A stretch of DNA of 44,365 nt from positions 1-44,365 of the forward strand of contig JAYMGJ010000640.1 in the NCBI GenBank assembly GCA_037178675.1, written 5' to 3'. The notes beneath the pieces are model-generated. The model ran no database searches. It was not told the origin of the DNA and saw only the letters and a program-made list of their open reading frames with translations. Positions 30,494 through 40,636 of this stretch are shown piece after piece (within the stretch, counting starts at the first letter, position 1; each line of letters begins with the position of its first letter). A program made the translations under genes and the position numbers. The stretch comes from Scleroderma bovista. Lineage: Eukaryota; Basidiomycota; Agaricomycetes; Boletales; Sclerodermataceae.

Positions 30494-30976
30494 GTCGACG
30501 AGCTTGCCACAAAGGAAGGTGCTAGTGAGGTGCAGTCGGACACGAAGGAAAACAACAGTACATGTATTCACCCATCTTTTACCTATGTTTCTCATATACA
30601 TGCAGACCTTGATGCTATTTTCTCCATTGAAAACTGGCCTGCTTTCACTGATGCTGCCAGAGGTGGACTGGACAGCATCAGGCAGACACATCGGGTCATC
30701 CCTATCCCTGCATACGACATGGAAGGGAAACTGATTGACCCATGCTATTACCGCCGTCATTTGGAAGGTGCTGTGGCTGAGGTTCATTTTAACCTTTCTC
30801 ATTGGTCTATCTCGAGGCATGGAGTCCTGGGAAAGGATGTTTACACAGTGGATATGGTTCTTATTCGCGTTTTAACACCTCCCCGTGCATATTCCACTCC
30901 TTGTACACCTCTGAAAAGAAAGGTATCAGCATTCATTCATCCAGACTCCTCCCCCACGAAGCGTGCCCAAGCATAA
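30494..30976 (+). pseudogene. Unknown gene, 3' part (rest of exon 2)
   Basis: Directly after the second TTGAC the frame of the interrupted gene resumes (GTCGACGAGCTTGCC) and stays open to TAA at 30974-30976. Exon 2 without the insert is 492 nt (164 codons with stop), making a protein of 334 residues. The C-terminal part reads SHIHADLDAIFSIENWPAF, RVIPIPAYDMEGKLIDP, YYRRHLEGAVAEVHFNLSHW, DVYTVDMVLIRVLTPP, and ends in a basic tail (PLKRKVS, SPTKRAQA), possibly nuclear. No family was recognised. Confidence 0.65.
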
Positions 30977-31283
30977 GCTTAAATACTATACTAATATGGT
31001 GTATTTCCCTTCATTTGGTCTCGTCTTTACATTCCTTTGCCTTGCCTTACTCTCCTAATAATTGATTCATGTAGACTGCTCCCTTATGAGGTTTGCAAGT
31101 CAGATACTATACTGTATTACATTCATTCCTTTGCCCTGCCTTTCCTTGACTTTTTAATTCTCTTCCCCCTAATACTTAGCTCCCTCTTTTGGTGATACCC
31201 TGAATCCAATAATTTGTCGAGATGCTATTTTGAGTATCAAGCAAGGTTTCTGCCGACGCAGTCGGCGCTTCCCGAGTATGAAA
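30977..31283. other. 3' flank of the interrupted gene
   Basis: Two similar stretches (CATTCCTTTGCCTTGCCTTAC and CATTCCTTTGCCCTGCCTTTC, as partial words) lie about 100 bp apart. No gene. The base composition becomes richer in G and C near the end of this segment. Confidence 0.4.
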
Positions 31284-31487
31284 GAAAGCTGATTACATAA
31301 GCCTCGATGTGTCATGTGATGGCGTCGCGTGTATTGTTCGAACTGGCACGGTGGACGCTGACTAGTTGAAAAACGACTCGGAGATGGAAGAGGAGCCAAG
31401 GTGAGGTCTAAATTTTCAGTACTCAGTGATCAGTGCTAGTGGTCTCCCAATCGATACTCCAATCCTCACCATCCAATATCGCTGACA
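31284..31487 (+). promoter_or_regulatory. Upstream region of HNH-like copy A, shared with copy B
   Basis: From GCTGATTACATAAG on, this matches 37303-37534. Shared blocks are TCATGTGATGGCGTCGCG, GGTGGACGCTGAC, GAAAAACGACTCGG and CCAATCGATACTCCAATCC just before ATG. Copy A lacks a stretch of about 30 bp present in B (TCCAAGACGACATGATTG and following). Unlike B, copy A has no WD40 gene upstream. Confidence 0.6.
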
Positions 31488-33071
31488 ATGTCAACGCCTT
31501 CCCCACCTGGTCCCCGCAGGAATCCAAGCCGAAAAAGCAAGACGCTGACTCTTTCATCCATTCAGGAAGACTCCGGTCCTCCCGACGAGTCCCCAAGTTA
31601 CGATCCGAACGCGGAACGCAATAAGCAGCGTCCCTCCAAGAACAATGTGACACCAGAAAAACGCAAGAAGTGGGGGTCTTCAGTAGACACAAAACAGAGG
31701 GCCAGGGCATCCAAAGCTGCCCGCATAAGGGTCGATGTTTACTCACGAACTTGGCTGACGCGGTCAACGTATGCCACTTGATACCCAGTTCGACGCGGTC
31801 TTCCGAGGTGAGCCACTTTCACGCTGTCACGTCCTGTCCTGATCCGTTTTTAGCTCACGAAATTGGAGTACGCATGGGGTCTACCCGGGAACCTCAACCT
31901 TGATTCGACCCACAACCTGATTCATCGTGAGTAACACTAGAAAGTAATCAACTTATGTTCTATCCCCACGCTCATCCAACACTAGTGAGATCAGATTGGC
32001 ACTTCCTTTTCGATAAAAAGAAGTTCATGCTCATACCGGAGCTTTTGGACTTGGAAACGCTCGAAAAAGCTACGATAACAAATGCCCTTGCGGGTCGTTC
32101 TCAAACTAACGTGAAGAAGGTATGTCCTTTGCACCGGGTTACGTGGTGTCCACGTTCGCCTATTGACGTATTTCTCATAGTTATTCAGACGTGGCACCAT
32201 CTTCAAGTACCATCTTCTGCCTATGCCCGAGTTAAAGGCACCGATCTGTCGCTTCAATGATTCAAACAACCTTGCAGACCACTCCACCCATCACCACCCT
32301 TTTGCCACGCTCGGCCCCCTCGAGAGCCATGTCCAGCCACAATATGTCGTCTTTAACGCTGGGCGAAAGCTATCTGCCAAATCACTTGCGGAACTTTTCA
32401 GGTTACCACCGGTTCTCAAGAAAATTGCGTCTCACAAGAGAGAAGACACAGCTAGATCAAGGATCGCCGCAGTCGTGGAACTGTACAGGCATTGGACTAA
32501 GTTAGTGATACCGGATGACTTCGTCGCTCGCTCCCGTCCTCGCTCTGGTCCCTCCGATGACACAGACAACGATGACCAAGACGAAGATCAAGACCATGCA
32601 GAGGAGGGGCAAGAGGAGCCGGAGGAGGAGAGTGAAGAGGAGAGCGATGCGGACAGCGACAAACTCCAATCCACCCCTTCAAAGAAGTTTAATGTAGGAC
32701 GACAGCTTCACGATGTCGCATCCACTTCTAGCTCAGGCTCTCTCGACACTGCCGTCGACGCCGATGGCTGGTGCCCTTCCGAGGATACAGCATGGGTAGA
32801 AGGGATCAATGACTGGACGATGAAGTGTTGCGATGCCGCAGCTTCGGAGGGAGGGTGGGAATCAAGTATACTGAATGAGGGCGATCAAGTACTCATCGCC
32901 TACGCCAAAGAGAAACCACGATCGGCCCCGCCACCGGACAGCTGGCACAAGTGGCAACCTTGCTGGGCCAGACGCAATGGGCGGTATCCACCTCACAATA
33001 CAGCAAAGTTTTCGAGTAATGATTGGGCCCTTTTTGAAGAAGATACGGCGTTGCCGATAGATTCGGAATAA
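31488..33071 (+). pseudogene. HNH-nuclease-like gene, copy A (frameshift in exon 1)
   Basis: Exons 31488-31807, 31854-31926, 31986-32119, 32181-33071; introns 46, 59 and 61 nt, all GT-AG. The product in order: basic N-terminus with KRKKWGSSVD; an HNH-type region with CLLTN, VCHLIPSS, LEYAWGL, DSTHNLIHLRSDWHFLFD and FMLIP; YHLLPMPELKAPICRF; an acidic tract (DDTDNDDQDEDQ, then EEPEEESEEES); and a C-terminal region WCPSEDTAW...FSSNDWALFEED. I know similar HNH-labelled proteins from Agaricomycetes; activity is unproven. One base is missing near 31715 (AAAGCTGCCCGC versus AAAGCTGACCCGC in B and C), which shifts the frame before the HNH region. Exon 4 is intact. Confidence 0.72.
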
Positions 33072-33258
33072 GTCTCTACATTTCATCTTCTGTTGTTAGC
33101 TCTTAATAATTAATACGAGGGCAATTTTACTCGAGCAACTCGGTGTGTTCAGTATTCAAGTATGACGCAGTGCTTACACATAATTCGTCAGAAGAAATTG
33201 CTAATATCACCACGTCGTGCCCAAGCTGTTCTCTGATTCTACCACTTTACCCAAATCC
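33072..33258. repeat. Downstream flank of copy A, shared with B and C
   Basis: Matches 39116-39288 and 43428-43595 (TAATTAATACGAGGGCAATT, then ACTCGGTGTGTTCAGT, then CGTCAGAAGAAATTGC). The match stops at CTGATTCTAC, which marks the right edge of duplication A. Confidence 0.7.
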
Positions 33259-36110
33259 CCGGCGCCTGAACCCACCCCAACTCGGGCTGACGAAAATTTC
33301 ATGCAGTATGATATTTATGCAGCGCGACACAATCCATTATGAGATAATGAACTGTACTGTTGAGTGTCAACTGAGGTACGAATAATTAAAACACTAATAA
33401 GGGAGGATGTCAACTGTCACGTTTCCCATGGCAAAATTGCTACTGATCCCGAGTTCCGAGGTAATAAGTGGGTCAATACTCATAGATCTAGCAAATGCAC
33501 CGTCCGACAGGGAGACACATGCACCTCATCAAACAGCCTTGTGTCGCTGAAGCAGCTCTTCCAGATTTTGTTGACAGCACGTTCGGCTGATGCGGCGTCT
33601 GGACATGCTAAATTTGCACGGGCGGAGAGGATCGCACGGCGGCGAATACATGCCTGTATGCAGCCTGTATGCATGTGGGAACAGAGCATACATTAGTTGC
33701 TACCAGAGTGATGTGCTGACACTGTACCTGATGCTGCTTTGAGAACGACAGTATCCCCGGCCCAGTTCACGCATGTATCTGCACTCCCCACTAAGACCGT
33801 TCGCGCGGATCTATCCACGTATTCATCAGCACCGAATACACGTATACGTCCACGCACACGCACATGTCACGAACTACACACCTCACTACATGTGCAAGTG
33901 TATCCTCCATGTGCTTCTTGCTCCCAAAATGACCTCGGCAGAGGACTATTGCACCTGCGGGATGGAATCTGCCGGAGCGGGTGGGGTTGCACGGGGCACA
34001 GATGATGCTGGAGGGTCGGATGGGGCAGCATGACAGACGGAGGTGGTTGAGCATGAATACGACTTTGGGACCTGCTCGCGATATGATTATTATTATGATA
34101 TACCCGTGGTGCAGGAGTAAGGAAGGGACAGCGCGTACTGTAGTCGAGCAGCCTGCTTTCCACTTCTCACAAGGTGCGCATTTCTGCTGTTCAAGGTTAC
34201 GTCGTCGCTCTTCTGTGCTCGTGCGGAGACCACCAACTTGTGCTGCTTTGTTCAGCCATCGCTGGAACGAACGTCGTTGGCCGTCGGGATCATTCATCAA
34301 GGTATTTAATAGGCAAGGCGCCTAAATTTGGCTCTTTGCTGCCCCTCTGCTCGTGCTGAACACTCATATCATCCCAATGTCGCAAGACTTGATAGATATA
34401 TAGCCCGAGTAGAGTAGCAGAAAAATCAATCCATTGCCCCAATCTCAACATGACCCTCTTACATTATCATGATGAATCCATGTAAGGAACGTGGCGGAGG
34501 AAGTGCAGAGGGAGATGCGCGTAGGGATCAGGTAACGAGTCATGGTCATGACGGAAACGAGGACTACGAAGGAGTGCAATGACTTTGGGTGTTCGGGCCG
34601 TAGGCGGACCAGACTTCAACCAGACCACCGTGGCTGCGGTGAACGAAGCTAGAACTCATAACACTATCCCGATCTCCCGCAAATGGCGTCATCCATTTTT
34701 CCTTCTGGTCCGCTCTGCAATCACTCACCTATATACTTGTTCCCGCACTCGCAGGCAGATTAAGGCTGTGCACGATTTCATCCGGCTCGCCAGTTTACAG
34801 GATAAACTCCAGCTGTACTAATGCTACGCAGAATGAAGATGGAGCATGCAGGAGAGTGTACCTATGAGATGGGCTGTTTCTGGGATGTAGGCGCGGTGAT
34901 GGATGCGTGTGACGGGAGGAGATCAGGAGGGAAACAGGGCAAGAAGCCGAAGAGGAGTGACATGTGAATAGTCAGACCGGGGATATGGGCAGGGAGAGCT
35001 GGCTGTCTGTCTATATTAGGTATCGGATATCAAGTGTTAGAACCAGTGTGCGCATAAATGAGACGGAGTCCAAACATACTGGGGTCAGATCAAGTCGCAG
35101 CTGTGGGGGCCGGAGGAGGCGCAGAGGTAGACGTACTTCATGCACCAGCGGTGGCTCCCCATAGGCATGACTAGTGTACGCAGGCTGTTCGACGGTGGCG
35201 GTTCCTGCAAGAATAATGCGACGCAAGTACTGTAGATGTGTAGGGTCAGACCGAGATTGTGGCACATTCGATACGACTTGTGATGCTATGTCCGAAGCTT
35301 ATACTATGCATGTCGGCAGGTAGGCATTACGTCCATCCAAAACTAAATATATAGATGCAGGACTGTAATCAGCGGTGACCTCAGTGCACGAACTGCCGAA
35401 GAAAAGAACTGAACATCAACGCACGGGATATTTTGGTTTCAACTCTAGAGTCACACAACCGATCTTGCGGAACCTTCATGAAACTCGCTTCCAAGGGGAT
35501 ATTGCCGAAGGCCTGTTCTTCTTTCCACGGAAAACACAGGAGGCCATCGTCACTGCTCCATTGAGAACCGGTGTTTGTGGTGGGATAAGCGTGGACGAAG
35601 TGTGTGCTTTCTGGGGGAAAGGATCGACCTGTTTTGAAAGCGATAGGACATCGTGGTTTGGGTTCAAGGTGATACTGGTAATGGTACATTCAGGGGTGAG
35701 TACTTGAGTCGTGCCATTGCCAAACCACTAGCGTGATCTGGCGTAACTGGGGTGATCATGCTAGTGATCAGTTCAATAACATTCATGTCAAGCCATACCA
35801 GGATCCCAAGGAACAGCACATCAAAGTAGACGAGGGTGAACAGACCATCCATCATGGACAGACTGGCCAACGTCAGTGAGTTTGTATATTCCAACTCGAT
35901 TGCCATACTCGATGGAACTCACAGTCTCCTATGGACCGCCTCTTAGAATATAGTCACAGAATTTAAGCATACCATAGACCTCGCGCAACACTAGCCGCTG
36001 TATTTCTGTCCTCTGTATAGCTACCAGATATTGGGTAAGTGTTTTGCACAGTTAATTGCACGGCGAGAATAAAACATTGTGGCTCCAACACCCATGTTTA
36101 TTTTTATGGT
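33259..36110. other. Nearly 3 kb without a recognisable gene
   Basis: Short frames occur on both strands. None has a clear family motif or supporting splice pattern. A TATA-like CTATATATC on the minus strand lies at about 34393-34401. A hydrophobic minus frame (35664-35906, LASLSMMDGLFTLVYFDVLF) could be a membrane exon. A plus frame (35375-35707) contains the protein-like words GYFGFNSRVTQPILRN and GISVDEVCAFWGKG. I rate these as unresolved relics. No tandem repeat or transposon end was seen. Confidence 0.45.
35375..35707 (+). CDS. Hypothetical frame, 110 codons
   Basis: Open frame MTSVHELPKKRTEHQ... ending at GVST, where a GTGAGT donor-like site (about 35695) and an acceptor ending CACTAG (about 35730) suggest it may be spliced onward. 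The minus strand is equally open here, so coding on either strand is unproven. Confidence 0.25.
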   Translation: MTSVHELPKKRTEHQRTGYFGFNSRVTQPILRNLHETRFQGDIAEGLFFFPRKTQEAIVTAPLRTGVCGGISVDEVCAFWGKGSTCFESDRTSWFGFKVILVMVHSGVST

Positions 36111-36214
36111 TGAGTGGGGCGATGTTGAAACCTCGTGTCATCCGTGCAACGCTGACAGGTCTCAACCTTGTGCCCTAACACCTCTACTCCATAGGCCACT
36201 TTTTTGTGGTCGCC

Positions 36215-36354
36215 ATGGCTCCTCAACCCACTGAGAAGTTTCAGCCCCGCCCAAGTTCCAGTGCGAGTAAGTTTAGGCTGAATATCATGCACAGGATAGT
36301 GTTGGTGATGTGACTGACCATTCTCTAGGTACTAAAACGGTACCTCCTACACTT
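36215..36354 (+). pseudogene. 5' end of an unidentified gene, cut at a duplication edge
   Basis: ATG in good context (CGCCATGG) at 36215 starts MAPQPTEKFQPRPSSSA. A GTAAGT donor at 36267 and acceptor CTCTAG ending 36328 remove 62 nt and keep the frame (STKTVPPTLGVR). Coding then ends where the WD40-containing duplicated segment begins (about 36355). It seems to be the first exons of a gene severed by that rearrangement. Family unknown. Confidence 0.4.
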
Positions 36355-37137
36355 GGAGTGCGTGCACATTGTCTACGTGCACAGCAGTGACATATACAGT
36401 TGAGATGGGCATTGTGTGTTTCAATGCATTTTCCTGTAACGATAAGCATTCTCGATCCAAATGGAAGACCACACAACAATGCACTGCCTCCGGCGATGTT
36501 CCATGTACGCAGGTCGCCTTCGCATCCACCGGGGACTAATAGGGTCGCTGCATGTTGTAGTTGACGCAGAGCACGAAGTTTGTGTGTCCCCATGGATGTT
36601 TTGTTGTTGAGCCCTGAGGCCTGAGGGGCCCACCGATCATTTCCATGAGCTATACATGGGTAGTAGAGATGAACGTACAGTTTCGACGTTCCATATTCGT
36701 ATGCTCGTATCGTCCGATGCAGAAGCAAGGTACGTCCCATCGCTCGACCATGAGAGGTTGCGGATTAGTTCTCCTGTGAGAGGCGACCATATTTTGACAA
36801 CATTGTCCGCAGCTGCATGTGTCACGAAACATAACACAAGACGTGAGCAACTCCCCATACAAGAAACTCAAGCATACGGAGAGCAGAAGTACGTACCATA
36901 CGAAGCGAGAAGGGTCCCGTCAGGACTAAACTTGACTGCGGATACAGACTGGGTATGTCCCCTGAGTGTATGTCGCAGTCTGTAGTTCGGTCTTTCGCGT
37001 GGAGCAGCCTGGATCTGTGCGCCATGAGGAGGCGGAGGAACTGCTGGGTGAGACTGAACAAGTGCAGGTGCGGGTATTTGCGGGTCATCTTCAGTCGTCT
37101 GAGATGCATTATCGTCGTCTGTTGTTGATTCGTCCAT
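36355..37137 (-). pseudogene. WDR5/Swd3-like WD40 gene, copy B, truncated
   Basis: From ATG 37137 (MDESTTDDDNASQTTEDDPQ) the minus strand reads a proline-rich leader, then WD40 blade sequence: LRHTLRGHTQSVSAVKFSPD, GTLLAS; after an intron-like break SPLTGELIRNL and GTYLASASDDTSIRIWNVET. After a second break GGCEGDLRTWN and HNAHLNC follow in shifted frames. Relative to copy C it lacks 30 bp (in frame) coding for the start of one blade, and everything after the fourth blade or so is gone at about 36355. WDR5/Swd3 is a propeller subunit of the COMPASS histone H3K4 methyltransferase; the assignment rests on blade sequence only. Confidence 0.65.
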
Positions 37138-37296
37138 GCCTCGTGGAAGGGTGATCCTGAATAAGCAAAATATCGTGCTGTCAATCCTGGGTTATTTCGA
37201 CTCCGAAATGAGTACGAGGATGGGAAACATGTAGATACCATGCAGAGGATATACAACGAGTGAGGACGAAGAAACAGCCAAGAAAGGGATACAACT

Positions 37297-37534
37297 GAAA
37301 GGAAGCTGATTACATAAGTTGAGGTGGACATGTCATGTGATGGCGTCGCGCGTATTGTTTGAACTGGCACTGTCCAAGACGACATGATTGAAGCAAATAT
37401 GGTGGACGCTGACAATCGCTCGGAGTTGAAAAACGACTCGGATATGGAAGAGGAGCCAAGGTGAGGTTTAAATTGTCAGTGATCAGTGATCTCCCAATCG
37501 ATACTCCAATCCTCACCATCCAATATCGCTGACA
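37297..37534. promoter_or_regulatory. Bidirectional intergenic region between WD40 copy B and HNH-like copy B
   Basis: The two genes diverge from this interval; the full gap from the WD40 start codon (37137) to the HNH ATG (37535) is 397 bp. The half nearer the HNH-like gene is shared with copy A. A shared divergent promoter is possible. No specific factor site was recognised. Confidence 0.45.
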
Positions 37535-39115
37535 ATGTCAACGCCATCCCCACCTGGTCCCCGCAGGAATCCAAGCCGAAAAGTCAAGACGACGACTCTT
37601 CCATCCATTCAGGAAGACTCCAGCACTTCCAACGAGTCCCCGAGTTATGATCCAAATGCGGAGCGCAATGAGCAGCGTCCCTCCAAGAATAATGCGACAC
37701 CAGAAAAACGCAAGAAGTGGGGATCTTCAGTAGACACAAAACAGAGGGCCAGGGCATCCAAAGCTGACCCGCATAAGGGTCGATGTTTACTCACGAACTT
37801 GGCTGACGCGGTCAACGTATGCCACTTGATTCCCAGTTCGACGCGGCCTTCCGAGGTGAGCCACTTTCACGCTGTCACGTTCTGTCCTGATCCGTTTTTA
37901 GCTCACGAAATTGGAGTATGCATGGGGTCTACCCACGTACCTCAACCTTGATTCGACCCGCAACTTGATTCATCGTGAGTAACACTAGACAGTAACCGAC
38001 TTGTGTTCTATCCTCACGCTCATCCAACACTAGTGAGATCAGATTGGCACTTCCTTTTCGATAACAAGAAGTTCATGCTCATACCGGCGCTTTTGGACTT
38101 GGAAACGCTCGAAAAAGCTACGATAACAAATGCCCTTGCGGGTCGTTCTCAAACTAATGTGAAGAAGGTATGTCCTTTGCACCGGGTTACATGGCGTCCA
38201 CGTTCGCCTATTGACGTATTTCTCATAGTTATTCAGACGTGGCACCATCTTCAAGTACCATCTTCTGCCTATGCCCGAGTCAAATGCACCCATCTGTCGC
38301 TTCAATGATTCAAACAACCGTGCAGGGCACTCCACCCATCACTACCCTTTTGCCACGCTCGGCCCCCTCGAGAGCCACGTCCAGCCACAATATGTCGTCT
38401 TTAACGCTGGGCGAAAGCTACTTGCCAGATCACCCGATGAAACTTTCAAGTTTCAACCGGTTCTCAAACAAATTGCATCTCACAAGCGTATTCAAGGCTT
38501 GCCACAGTCATGACACTGTACAGGCATTGGACTGAGTTAGTGATACCGGATGACTTCGTCGCTCGCTCCCGTCCTCGCTCTGGTCCCTCCGATGATACAG
38601 ACAACGATGACCAAGACCAAGACCATGCAGAGGAGGGGCAAGAGGAGCCGGAGGAGAGTGAAGAGGAGGAGAGTGAAGAGGAGGAGAGCGATGCGGACAG
38701 CGACAAACTCCAATCCACCCCTTCAAAGAAGTCCAATGTAGGACGACAGCTTCACGATGTCGCATCCACTTCTAGCTCAGGCTCTCTCGACACTGCCGTC
38801 GATGCCGATGGCTGGTGCCCTTCTGAGGATACGGCATGGGTAGAAGGGATCAACGACTGGACGATGAAGTGTTGCGATGCCGCAGCTTCGGAGGGAGGGT
38901 GGGAATCAAGTATACTGAATGAGGGCGATCAAGTACTCGTCGCCTATGCCAAAGAGAAACCACGATCGGCCCCGCCACCGGACAGCTGGCACAAGTGGCA
39001 ACCATGCTGGGCCAGACGCAACGGGCGGTATCCACCTCACAATACAGCAAAGTTTTCGAGTAATGATTGGGCCCTTTTTGAAGAAGATACGGCGTTGCCC
39101 ATAGATTCGGAATAA
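37535..39115 (+). pseudogene. HNH-nuclease-like gene, copy B (deletion in exon 4)
   Basis: Exons 37535-37855 (321 nt), 37902-37974, 38034-38167, 38229-39115; introns 46, 59 and 61 nt, at the same places as in copy A. Exons 1-3 are intact and show the HNH-like series CLLTN, VCHLIPSS, LEYAWGL, DSTRNLIHLRSDWHFLFD. In exon 4 a loss of about 13 nt near 38486 (CACAAGCGTATTCAAGG, compared with CACAAGAGAGAAGACACAGC in A) shifts the frame and leads to TGA at 38511. The original frame reopens at 38510 and runs to TAA 39113. The acidic tract is longer than in A (EEPEESEEEESEEEESDADS). Confidence 0.72.
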
Positions 39116-39671
39116 GTCTCCCCATTTCGTCTTCTGTTGTTAGCTCTGAATAATTAATACGAGGGCAATTTCACTCGAGCGACTCGGTGTGTTCAGTGTT
39201 CAAGTGTGACATAGTGCTTACAGATAGTTCGTCAGAAGAAATTGCTAATATCACCACGTCGTGCCTAAGCTGTTCTCCGATTCTACACCCATCGTGAAAG
39301 AGTTGTCTCCGAAGCGACAACCCACCCACATGTACCACTCCCAGGATCATCCACATGCGTATGTGCCTCGGTGCAATTGGTGATACCTACGTTCTTTGTC
39401 GCCTATCAGCATGGGTGTACACGTACACTTTCAGGAGGGAAATTACAATCAGGGGAGATCCCCTCGATTGACATGTGAGTGATCATTTTTGATCCTTGCA
39501 CGACTATCAAGACAGGTGGGCATGACAGCTTGGAGCTATGAGGCTCAAGTGCTCAGGTTGGACCGGTCGTTGATCTACATGAGCTGCTTGACGTCCTTTG
39601 CGATCATCGAACACTGTTGCATGCAGGCTCATTACTTGTAGAACTGACTTCAATCTTCACAGGGGTCTAGA
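39116..39671. repeat. Downstream flank of copy B, shared with copy C
   Basis: By eye it matches 43428-43930, with small indels (TGTGTTCAGT, CCCATCGTGAAAGAGTTGTC, AATTACAATCAGGGGAGATC, GGTTGGACCGGTCGTTGATC). No gene was recognised; the short frames differ between the two copies. Confidence 0.65.
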
Positions 39672-39850
39672 TGTTACACAAGAAGACTCCACAAACGACG
39701 GACGCCCCCACGACGCTACAGGTGCGAATGCTGCAAACCAAGAGCGACACAACGCGAGACAAAAGGACAGCGATTCGTGCAGGGCGACGCAACGAATGTG
39801 AAGACTAGAGCGTGAAGCGAGAATGAGCAAGCACGCGACCACGGCAACTT
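39672..39850 (-). mobile_element. Relic LTR, same family as at 43931
   Basis: Starts TGTTACACAAG and ends near ACCACGGCA on the plus strand. Long identical words are shared with 43931-44136 (CAAACCAAGAGCGACACAAC, GCAGGGCGACGCAACGAA). Element coding sequence is not seen beyond it, so it is a solo or truncated LTR carried along with the duplication. Confidence 0.6.
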
Positions 39851-39986
39851 CACCCCCATGCTACGGGACACACGAGAAAAAACTAAGGTACAGAGGAAAC
39901 CGAGAGCACGACCACGGCGACGAAACACGAGGTCAGGAACGTTGGACAAGAAAACGTCATATGTACTACATAGTATGTAAACCTTC

Positions 39987-40636
39987 ATGACGTGGTGCAG
40001 ACCTGTGCAAGCCTTTCTCTCCCATCGTTGCCTTCGACCTGCAAGTGCAAGATTCCAACAAACCTGTATGCCTTACGAGTTCCTACTTGAAGAGGATACC
40101 AAGGCGAACCTGGATACGATGAAAGATACACTGGCGCGCATCGCCCAGGTGGTCAGTAGCTATGTCTAGTTTATCGAAAACTATGCTGAAACCAAGAACT
40201 TCTGTACGCCACGCCGAATACTTCCATAACCCTCTTCTAACTAGGTATCATCTCAGGGAAACGAGCCACAAAGAATATTCTTTCCGAATCACAGTCCATC
40301 GTTGACGAACGCAACAAGGCGCTGGATGACTTGTTGCAAGAATTCCGCGATCGTGCCATACGCGACACACACGTCAACGTACATCGTGTCCTCAATATCC
40401 TCGAGGATCTGAGCCCAGATGGTATGGTGTATGCAGATGGCGGCGGGGGTTGATACAAGAAAGAAATGCATGGATGGAACGAGGGTGGAAATTCTGAAAG
40501 AAATCATTGATTGGATTAACGATCCCAACATTCATGTGCCGCGGATCTTCTAGCTTCACGGCCAGGTCGGCAGGGGAAATCCGCCATCGCTCGCACCGTC
40601 GCGCTGCAGTACAAAAATGTAAGGGGGATTTATTCA
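39987..40636 (+). pseudogene. STAND (NACHT-type) NTPase, N-terminal relic
   Basis: Reads EEDTKANLDTMKDTLARIAQ, a stop (TAG 40167), FIENYAETKNF, then an intron 40204-40256 and WKRATKNILSESQSIVDE, EFRDRAIRDTHVNVHRV, DGMVYADGGG. An extra G in the run 40445-40449 shifts the frame. Then DTRKKCMDGTRVEILKEI, DWINDPNIHVPRIF, a stop (TAG 40551), and HGQVGRGKSAIARTVALQYK, a P-loop reached only after a one-base loss in the G run at 40573-40576. This series matches Agaricomycete STAND NTPases, which are NLR-like proteins of heterokaryon-incompatibility or defence type. The C-terminal NACHT part and repeats are missing at the junction with the WD40 relic. Confidence 0.7.

Noticed and set aside
33791..34300. 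Minus-strand 169-codon frame as a protein
   Set aside because: Composition is irregular (an Ile run from an ATT/ATA repeat, scattered Cys and His), with no domain and an equally open opposite strand.
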